Shown: positions 56,252-64,000 of the stretch, in pieces
How the letters are laid out: the number at the start of each line of letters is the position of its first letter
Numbering within the stretch: position 1 is the stretch's first letter
Notes under the pieces: generated by a model
The model's database searches: none
Seen by the model: only the letters and a program-made list of their open reading frames with translations
Told to the model about the DNA's origin: nothing
Assembly (NCBI GenBank): GCA_019279435.1
Contig: JAAALK010000286.1
Span: 21,905,931-21,969,930 of the forward strand
Reading direction: 5' to 3'
DNA: 64,000 nt
DNA from: Zizania palustris
Lineage: Eukaryota; Streptophyta; Magnoliopsida; Poales; Poaceae
Position numbers and translations under genes: made by a program

Positions 56252-56978
56252 CGGCGAAACCTAGAGCGGGTGGTTATCGCTTGGAGAATTTCATGTTGAG
56301 GTTTTGGCACGAGTTCCCATGGTATGGGTCATCTCGTTACACTTTGGTGTTTGGGATGATTGCATGCCTTGTGGGTACATTAGTACACCTATGATCAGAG
56401 TCATAAATCTTTTCGAAAAGCCGAGCACGCGGTTAAGGGCGGGTTGCGTGATATCCCACAGTTAGTTTACTTATAATGAGTGTGCATGATGATTTTGACA
56501 TGTAAGGATTGTTGTGCGAGGAGGGAAAACGTACTCCTCGAGTTAGATGATATTATGAACTTCATGTTTATTATTCCGCATGATTAAACCTGACTACACT
56601 AAATGCAACAATTGGAAAATGTACTTTTCCGCACTTTTAGCTATTATCCTTCCTTTGTTATTACCTTGCATTACCATTGCATTTGCGGTGGCTTGTTGAG
56701 TACTTTTTGTACTCATACCCGTTGGACACACCATTCATAGGATGCCTACTACGAGGATGGTCTGGAGTAGCGACCCAGTCAAGAAGAAAGATCCTAAAGA
56801 AGGCGTTCGTCATGCAGTTTATTTTTATTGTTTATTTTAATTTTACTCTTATGTAATAATATGGTCTGCGTACCATGAATGCTTGTTGTATGTACGTTGT
56901 CGCATGATGAACCTCTTGTATTATTGTTTTTCATTGGAAATTCAATAATGTTCCTATTTGTTAAATCGGGGCGCCACA
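56252..56978 (+). repeat. 3' LTR of Tekay B, second part
   Basis: It resumes with CGGCGAAACCTAGAGCGGG, as at 33850 in the 5' LTR, and ends GGCGCCACA. It is followed by the duplication GGTTC. Confidence 0.93.
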
Positions 56979-56983
56979 GGTTC

Positions 56984-57295
56984 TCCTCAACCTCCTCATC
57001 TTCCTACTCCGCCATAGAGGCGAGCATTTGTTGCTCAGTTAATATATGTGATACTAATTTAGTTATGAATATTTTGTGATGAATTGTCTATGTTCTATTA
57101 TAAATTATATGTGATATGCTATGAAATGTCGGATATGTTAGCTGTCAAATCCTGACTTTGATTCAGAATGTAGCCTAAAAACAGTTTTTTCAAATGACCA
57201 TAATATTAGTGATGTGTGGTAATAATCATCTATCACTTAAAAATCCTTCAGTGACAGGTGACATTATAACCCATCACTGAAGGGGCCATAGCAGG
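56984..57295. other. unassigned flank right of Tekay B
   Basis: It continues the sequence broken at 31329. The later part (57200-57295) has CACTGAAGG and TAGTGATG words resembling the small CACTA that follows, which may have landed in an older relative. Confidence 0.4.
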
Positions 57296-58576
57296 TGACA
57301 CTACCTAAAAAGGGTCATTAGTGATTGGTCATAACAGTCATTAGTCACAGACATCATACCCATCACCCTTATCATGTCACTAATGACCTATCATTAGTGA
57401 CGGATATAGATGTTCATGCATCACTAAAGGTACATTTAGTGACGGGTATAAATGTTCACGCATCACTAAACATCACATTTAGTGACGCACATATATCTAT
57501 ACCCATCACTAAAGGTGGAGCATTAGTGAAGGGTTCATGCGTCACTAAAGGTAGATTTTTTCCATTTCAAATCTGTTCTATATAGTTTCATTTAGTTTCT
57601 TTCAGTTCAAATAAGTTAACAATTAGATCTGAGATGATCATGGAGGACCTCTTTTCGTCAATTTTATCATCGTTCCGATGTGATTTCCATGTGGTCATCA
57701 TCAGTGAGGTCTCCACCCCGAGCCACAATAGAGGAGGAGAGGCGATAATGATGATGATGATGGAGGCACTCTTTTCATTATTTTTGTCGTTGTCTCGATA
57801 TGCTTTTCATGTGGTAATCTTCGGTAATGCCTCTACCTTGAGACAAAATAGAGGAGGAGAGACGATGATAAAGAAGGAGATAAAGAGACGATAATAATAG
57901 AGGAGAGCAAACAATAGGATTCAGTGAAGCAATTGTAATAACTATGTACCTTTTATTAAAGCAGTCCAATACTGATGAGCTCATAGCGGTTGGGTGGAGC
58001 ATGAAGTAACGTCGGTCGCTGTTGAGTAGATATTGTAGTGACTTCTTCCACCATTGACAGAGATCAATCGATATGAGAGTGGTAAAGATCAAGTAGAGAG
58101 AGCAAGAGAGAAAAGTTATAGAATGCTTGAGAGTAAAGACAGAAGAGAGGAGACAGGGCTTTATAATAGTGTGACTATATTTTCGGGCTAGTGTTCTTCT
58201 GCCTGCTTAAATTTTGAAAAAATTTCGTATATATCAGTCTTTAGTGACGAGTCTAAATATTTACGCATCGCTAAAGGTAGATTTTTAGTGATGGGTCTAG
58301 ATATTCACGCATCACTAAAGGTATGTCTTTAGTGATGTGTCTCATATGCGTCACTAAAGATAGGTCTTTAGTGACGGATCTCAACGTTGCTAGTCACTAA
58401 AGATCAGTTTAGAATTTGGCAACTCATTAATGACATATATTATTAAAACTCGTCACTAAATGTAGGTCTTTAGTGACGGTTATAAACACACTCATCACTA
58501 AAGGTAAATTAGTGATGCACGTCTTTTATCCGTCACTAAAGCTACGTCATTAAAGGTCATTTGTGTGGTAGTGTGA
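57296..58576. mobile_element. non-autonomous CACTA element (1275 bp) with TGA duplication
   Basis: The body is 57299-58573. It starts CACTACCTAAAAAGGGTCATT and ends TGACGTAGC-type repeats then GTGGTAGTG. It is flanked by TGA on both sides (57296-57298, 58574-58576), the 3-bp duplication of CACTA elements. Both ends hold arrays of ATCACTAAAGGT and TTTAGTGACGG words in both orientations (57350-57560, 58230-58560). The middle (57634-57870) is a 120-bp unit repeated twice. There is no transposase, so it would need one in trans. Confidence 0.82.
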
Positions 58577-59737
58577 GTCGATAGGCTCATTACCGTCTGT
58601 CACTAATGACGTTATATCATTGACACGATAAGAATAATGACAGAAGAGTTACCAATCACTAATAAAAGTTATTAACCGTTACTAATAGGTTTTTTTAGTA
58701 CTGTCAGTAAATTATTCTTGTGCATAAACTAACTCCGTTCTTAGTGTATAATGCAGCGAGAGAAGAACCAATATATTATTTATATATGCTATCGATAGAC
58801 ATCATCTTAGTTTTACTTTAGCTTTTATTAAAAGTGACAATCTTCTCCTGTGGAATTGGGTTTATCCAAAGTTGAATCTTTAACTGTATCATACTCTACA
58901 ATTCTACAGCTGTCCATCCATGAAGTAGAGGCCATCAATATAATCGTCTTCGTCGCTATGAATCTTCTAGTTTGACATCGAATTAGTCCATTTGGAATGT
59001 TTAGATTCTAATGATGCTAATTCTAATTTATAATTCTAGTTGTAAGTGATTTTACAGTAATTTTGATTTAACTGTTAAATCGATTTAGATAGATAGCTAA
59101 TTCAAATTATTGTAACTAAAATTAGTAAATAGTGGTATAAAATGTCTATTGTATCTTAGGTTGAATTATACAAACAATGCTTTGTATTATATAATGTGAA
59201 AATATATAAATATAAACAAACAAACAATATATTACGTCTCATTATACTTTAATCATATATAAATAATTATAAATAATTGCTTGAACTTACTTTTTCCTAC
59301 TGAAACAACGTATCTTGCTTCTCTTCCCTTTTCTCTAGCAAAAAAAAAACAAAACAAAAATTCTCATAAATTGTAACACATAATCATATGTGTTAATATT
59401 GGTTCAACTTTTTCAAACACCATCCTAGTTAGGTTGATAGAAGCTAAACTAAATAGGTTTAAGGGCCAATTAGCCTTTTCAAAAGACGTAGCTTTTGGTA
59501 GTAAAAAATGAAAGCTGAAAGACCCAACTTCTTAATTCAACTATGAATGGAAATTACCTGCCATGTCATTACAACATACCAATTCAGGTAAAATTTGAGA
59601 AAACAAAATTTTAGTAAAATGTATGATTTGAGTGTAATTCAAAAAAATATAATTTTAGTATAAACATACAAATTTCCACGATTGCAATAATTTACATACA
59701 AATTTGCATATCAATAATGTAAAAAAAATAGTAACTA
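58577..59737. other. AT-rich intergenic stretch
   Basis: Its first 130 bp have TCACTAATGACG-type words, possibly an older CACTA relative ending near TTTTTTAGTACTG. The rest is AT-rich with A-runs (59340). I see no gene. Confidence 0.45.
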
Positions 59738-59759
59738 TACTACTACAAATCGCTACTGT

Positions 59760-60015
59760 AGTGGCGCTATAGTTTTTCACTGTAGTGGCGGGTCATTAGA
59801 AGCCCGCCACTAGAGTGGCTGGTGCTGATGCCAGCACCAGCGCCCGCCACTACTATTGGTAAAGTAGTGGCGGTCGGTGTTGGTGCCAGCATCGACGCGC
59901 CAGCACCGACCGCCACTACTTTACCAATAGTAGCGGCGGGTGCTGGTGCTTCCCGCTGCTGCTACGCTGTCCGCCACTAATGTATTGATGACATCACTTG
60001 CGATCGCCACTACTA
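59760..60015. repeat. CACTA 2 subterminal repeats with long palindrome
   Basis: About ten AGTGGCGG-type words in both orientations. Within them 59834-59886 and 59897-59949 form a near-perfect inverted repeat with a loop of about 10 bases. Its core, GTAAAGTAGTGGCGGTCGGT, pairs exactly. Confidence 0.85.
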
Positions 60016-60021
60016 TTCTGG

Positions 60022-60029
60022 CTATAAAT
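60022..60029 (+). promoter_or_regulatory. TATA box of CACTA 2 transposase
   Basis: CTATAAAT in GGCTATAAATGCGGACC, about 570 bp before the ATG. The gap probably includes a 5' UTR intron ending at TATATGTTTTAG (60591). Confidence 0.55.
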
Positions 60030-60591
60030 GCGGACCTTCTTCCTTCCTAAGCCCGAGGCTACCGGAGTTCGCATTTAATTTGGTCCGTACAATGGCGACA
60101 AAAATCTAGATAAAGAGGGGAGGCTTTGTTTTTGTTTCTTTTGAAGGATTTCATTCTAGGAGGTACATCCATGCCGAATCTCACATTTATTTTGTATTTA
60201 ATCATGTATATAATGAGTTATTACCATTTTACTAATTTAGGGTTTGTGAATAGAAATTTTCAAATATTCTTCCATTTATAGTGTTTCTTTCTCCCAAATG
60301 AACAAATATGACCCTCCTCACAATTATTCATCACTTGTATAAATTTTTACGTCGTTTTAATCTTTTTTTTTAATTTGATTTATGATTATAGATCTAAAGT
60401 TATGTTGTTTGGAGAGAGAAACCAATGTAGTTAATTTATTTAATAATTTTTTTCTACTTAATACATAGTTTGAATTAAAGCATTTTTAATTAATGTTGTT
60501 ATGAGCAATAAATAATTATATTTTCAATTTGTAAATTACTATAATTAACAATAATGAATTATTAATATTTTTTAAATAATATATGTTTTAG

Positions 60592-61981
60592 ATGGAGCAC
60601 AGGTCCTAGATGTACTCGTCCAACGACAGAGATGTGGTGGCATATTTTAACAGAGTAACTGAATTTACTGAAGCTGATGCACGATATGCTTCCCGTCAGA
60701 GTGAAGCGGCAATATATTGTCCTTGTAAAGTTTGTAAAAACAAAGTGATGTATCCGTGTTCAGATTGTGAAACCATACGATTTCACTTGTTGAAAAATGG
60801 TTTCGTGAAGAACTATTATATATGGACGAAACACGGTGAGATGGACCAAAATCCTCCTGATGTGCCGCAAAATGCTCATCAATATAGAAAAGGATGTGAT
60901 CATACCTCCGACATAACACATGATGTTGATCAACATGATGATGATGACGCCTTTGATGTGGAGGAACTGATGCGAAATGTTGCGCCTGAGGTGCTATTAC
61001 AGAGAACTACAACCAAAGGCTACGATAACTTTGAAGCACTTGACAAAGCATCGAAAAACCTTTTTTACGAGGAATGTCATAGTTGCGATAAGCAGTATAC
61101 TGTGTTGTACTCAACTCTTGAGCTTATGAAACTAAAGGCCAGCAATGGATGGTCCGACAATAGTTTTTTAGATCTTTTACAGCTCCTAAAAAGGTTTTGC
61201 CGAAACCCAATGGTCTGCCATCTGATACGTACCAAGCAAAGAAGATGATTTGTCCGTTGACTTTGGGCGTTCAGAAGATTCATGTATGCCTGAACCATTG
61301 TATCCTATATCGAAAAGAGTATGAATTGTTAGAGAGCTATCCGCAGTGCAACGCAAGTCGATGCAAACATGCAAATGACTATGTGGAGGACTACAATGAC
61401 CACCGGAAGAAGAATAAGAGGTTGCAGAAGAGTAAGAAAAATGTTATTGTAGACCAGCACAGAGATAAGAAGGAGAGGAAAGTTCCAGCCTTAGTAATGT
61501 GGTACCTATCGGTGATTGATCGCTTGAAACGTATGTTCTCTCATCCTAGAGATGCTAAACTATTAATCTAGCATTTCGCTGGGCAGAAGAAGAACGGAAA
61601 ACTTCGGCACCCTGCTGATGCTAGGCAGTGGAAATCATTTGACCTGGCCCATCCAGATTTCTCGTGGGATCCTAGAAATATCAGGATGGGACTTAGCACG
61701 GATGGAATGAATCCCTTTGGTGAGATGAGGAACCCACACAGTACGTGGCCGGTCTTTCTATGCTTATTCAACATTTCATCATGGTTGTGCCATAAAAGAA
61801 AATACCTTATGCTCACTACTCTAATTTCCGGTCCAAAACAACCTGGCAATGACATTGATATCTTTCTAGAACCTTTGATGGAGGATATGAAACGTCTATG
61901 GGAACATGGTGTCTGTGTATGAGATGAGCACAAGAAAGAGCACTTCAATCTAAGAGCCATGATCTTTTGCACCATAGCTGA
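60592..61981 (+). pseudogene. CACTA 2 TNP2-type transposase, N-terminal part, broken
   Basis: The first part has the transposase-associated domain (FTEADARYASRQSEAAIYCP, CKVCKNKVMYPC, HLLKNGFVKNYYIWTKHGE). The TNP2 core follows: PKPNGLPSDTYQAKKMICPL, NIRMGLSTDGMNPFGEMRNP, ISGPKQPGNDIDIFLEPLME. Breaks: TAG at 60607-60609, where the family usually has Trp (RSWMY); a one-base loss in an A-run near 61186 that shifts frame; TAG at about 61569; TGA at about 61919. The last two also fall where family members usually have Trp. The gene is finally cut by Tat 2. It is placed just after an AG that may be a 5' UTR intron end. Confidence 0.88.
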
Positions 61982-62471
61982 TGTTGGTATAAAAGATTAC
62001 GCTAACAGGTTTCTGGAGATTAGAAACTAACAAATGAAGTGTTTGCGAAGGAAACTATTCCAAGCCTCTGAAAGGATAATAGCTTAGAATAGTTCGAAAG
62101 TGTGTATTGAATAACTTGTATTCGGTCCCCATTACAGGGTAAAATGGGGGTATTTATAGGCCCAAACATTAAGGAAAAGACCTTTTTACCCCTTTATTAC
62201 AACCGACATAGTGGAAACTATTCGGTACCCTTAATAGGGCTAAAATGGTAAAAGACTAATCTAGTTAGAAGATAAGTCTTCCATCTTAGCTGGCAAAGAA
62301 GTTCCTGGAAAAGTCTAAGTTCGAAGATGTACTCCGAACTAGAGCTTGTCATCATACTTCGAACTTGACTTGATGCATCTCCGAAATTATATGTTGAGAG
62401 ACTTCGTCTTTATCACCAGTCTTTATCTCGTCACTGCAATAACCCTGAAGATGGAATATTTTCCCCCAACA
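61982..62471 (-). repeat. LTR of Tat 2
   Basis: 490 bp, clearly more diverged from the Tat 1 LTRs than those are from each other. It is the 3' LTR relative to gag-pol. Confidence 0.92.
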
Positions 62472-62797
62472 GTAGCCCCTCGAATATGCTTCTCCGCTAC
62501 ATCTGTAATGTTAGGAGAGCAGTATACGCAAGAAAAATAATCATGCGTAGGGGTTAGCAAATTTAAACCATCTCCGAACTACATGGAGATGTAAACTTCG
62601 AATCAGTTTTTAATAAAATTACTTTCGAAGTAACTTAGAACTAACTCGAAAAGTTTGAAGGTCTTTTTAGACTTAGAAGAAATAACTGTTAGCTTCTTTC
62701 TTCTAACGGAAGTTATGGAATGCTTTAATTTCGGAGCAAAGTAACGGTTGGGAATGTGAAACGACATAGGCAAGCGGTAAAATATCAGGGTCTGGGC

Positions 62798-62805
62798 TAT
62801 AAATA
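62798..62805 (+). promoter_or_regulatory. TATA box of the Tat 2 antisense gene
   Basis: GGGCTATAAATAGAGGGCCC lies 106 bp before the TSS-side ATG region at 62911, conserved with 19716. Confidence 0.78.
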
Positions 62806-62910
62806 GAGGGCCCAAACCCTTCTTGAGTACCTTTTCACTGCTTTCGTGCAAACAAGCCATCACCCGAGCCCTAGCCGCCATTTTTTCTCTGAAACAATCC
62901 ACAAAATCCA

Positions 62911-64000
62911 ATGGCGAAAACTAGTTTTAAGGGCCCTGGAGCGACTTCAGCCTTGGCTCGGCAGCAAGCTGCTGTGGCGGCAGCGGCTGCATCATCGGCA
63001 ACGACAACTCCAAATCCTTCAGTGGCGACAATGGCGCCGGTGGGAGGAAATCCCCAAAATGTCGGCCCCCAAGACCTCTTCCCAGCATCGACGAAGTATA
63101 CGGACCAGTCTTATCAACTAGGGTCGTCAACCTGCAGAAGGGAATCGCTTGCGGCTGCAGTAGAGGGCAAAATTAGTTCGAGGGTGATGATTCGCAAACC
63201 TGGGAAGGAAATCATTCCGTCACCGAGACCCGGAGAAGTGGTCGTCTTCGAAGCCTTCTTCGAAGCTGGTTTGGGTCTTCCGGCAGTAGACTTCTTGGCG
63301 GAAGTTTTAGACTTGTTCCACGTCACTCTCCCCCAACTTTCTCCGAATGCGGTAGCACGTCTTGCCATCTTCGAATGGGCGTTGTGAGCCGAAGGTTGTG
63401 AAGGAAGAGCGGAGATCTTCGCAGCACTGCATAGAGCTTCATGCCAACCGAAGACATTCGTAGGTTCCGGAGGTGAAAAGATGGTAGTAGCCTTCGAAAG
63501 CATCAACTTCAGACTCCGAGATGAGTATGCTCTTCGGTTTCCCGCTATGGCCATCAATGCCAGATGGTACACCGATTGGATCCTGAAGTGGTTTTACGCC
63601 GAAGTTGGGGCGAGCAACCGTCTAGCCGGACCTTTGCAAGACATCAACTTCCGAAAGGAAGCCCTTGTGCATCCAGATCCGGGTCAGCTCGAAGCTCGCC
63701 TTAGCTTGCTTCAAAAGATCAGTCATCGGTTGAGCATGCGAGACTTAGCCGAAGAATTCCTCGGGCTCCAAATCCCTCCTTTGATGGTCAAATGGCCAAT
63801 CACTTTCGAAGAGGATTCGGAAGGCGGTCTTCGGAAAATTTCTTCAACTTCAAGTCCTGCAGGTAACTTCGAAAACAACATACTCTATGTATATTTATCC
63901 GAAGAATTAACAAACTTAATTCATTTTTCAGCCTCTTCAGCCCTTATAACTTCGGAGCAAATCGTACGAGCTTCGTAGAAGATTTTGGGCGTCCCAACTC
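62911..64000 (+). pseudogene. antisense gene of Tat 2, 5' part
   Basis: Homologue of 19841-23495. Exon 1 is 62911-63862, with the same Ala-rich start and the PRPGEVVVFEAFFEAGLGLP block. The intron is 63863-63931 at the same place as in Tat 1. Exon 2 runs from 63932 past the window end. A TGA at about 63385-63387 (after FEWAL, where Tat 1 has AGA) and a TAG at about 63976 (where Tat 1 has GAG) break it. Conservation of exon border and promoter supports a real gene in this family. Confidence 0.85.

Larger units (their letters stand above)
31330..56978 (+). mobile_element. Tekay/Del-type Gypsy chromovirus (B), carrying two Copia insertions
   Basis: Exact duplications GGTTC at 31325-31329 and 56979-56983 bracket 25.6 kb. 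Removing the nested Copia 2 (44900-56246, plus one duplication) and the solo LTR (37416-39440, plus one duplication) leaves a Gypsy element of about 12.3 kb. It has LTRs of about 3.2-3.4 kb, a Met-tRNA-type primer site, an ORF0, gag-pol with PR-RT-RH-IN order, and a chromodomain-like C-terminus. Long LTRs and pol sequence point to the Tekay (Del) clade. The LTRs differ by a few per cent in sampled stretches. Confidence 0.93.
59738..61981 (+). mobile_element. CACTA transposon 2, left part
   Basis: It begins near 59738 with CTACTACAAATCGCTAC, a slightly decayed CACTA end. A subterminal block of AGTGGCGG/CCGCCACT words (59760-60015) is followed by a TATA box and a TNP2-type transposase gene. It is broken at 61981 by Tat 2; the rest is outside the window. 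The first bases of the end are not a perfect CACTA. Confidence 0.8.
61982..64000 (-). mobile_element. Tat-clade Gypsy element 2, left part
   Basis: Same family as Tat 1 and the same orientation. The LTR is 61982-62471 (490 bp, TGTTGGTATAAAAG to CCCCCAACA), then AGTAGCCCCTCGAATA as in Tat 1, then the plus-strand antisense gene. The element's gag-pol and other LTR lie beyond the window. The 5-bp target copy at left would be GCTGA. Confidence 0.92.

Noticed and set aside
58700..59737. Searched for a MITE or gene in the AT-rich stretch
   Set aside because: No convincing inverted ends with duplications and no ORF.

Overview
The window is plant nuclear DNA, almost certainly from a grass (Poaceae). 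It is a nested block of transposable elements. I recognise no intact host gene and no RNA gene. The grass call rests on the element set: SIRE-type Copia, Tat-type Gypsy elements with an antisense gene, a Tekay-type chromovirus with 3.2 kb LTRs, and two CACTA (En/Spm) transposons with introns. The species cannot be told from the sequence.

Layout, left to right. 1-7148: 3' part of a SIRE-type Copia element (copy 1) inserted in a CACTA transposase gene. 7149-13112: rest of that CACTA element, with the end of its TNP2-type transposase gene, a ten-exon second gene and a palindromic subterminal repeat block. 13504-13802: a hAT-type MITE with target duplications. 13917-30818: an old gag-only Tat-like Gypsy element ('A'). 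Its 3' LTR is split by a complete younger Tat element (18894-30364, gag-pol on minus) that carries a five-exon antisense gene with its own TATA box. 30836-31104: a foldback MITE. 31330-56978: a Tekay-type chromovirus ('B') that carries a reversed solo Copia LTR in its RT region (37416-39440) and a complete Copia element (copy 2, 44900-56246) in its 3' LTR. 57296-58576: a small non-autonomous CACTA. 59738-61981: the 5' part of a second CACTA element, interrupted by a second Tat element (61982 to the window end).

Nesting was solved from exact target-site duplications: CGCGC (Copia 2), ATGGC (solo LTR), GTGGG (Tat 1), GGTTC (Tekay B) and TGA (small CACTA). LTR pair differences counted by eye agree with the nesting order: about 0.5% for Copia 2, 1.6% for Tat 1, a few per cent for Tekay B, and well over 10% for Gypsy A.

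Most coding regions are broken by stops and frameshifts, many explicable as C-to-T or G-to-A changes. The best preserved are the Copia 2 pol ORF (1063 codons, but with a changed RNase H catalytic residue), the CACTA second gene, and the Tat 1 gag-pol and antisense genes. The most interesting points are the very large Copia Gag with four CxxC pairs in a coiled coil, a gag-broken yet very young Copia copy, the antisense gene with a conserved promoter, and short palindromic motifs packed into unrelated LTRs.
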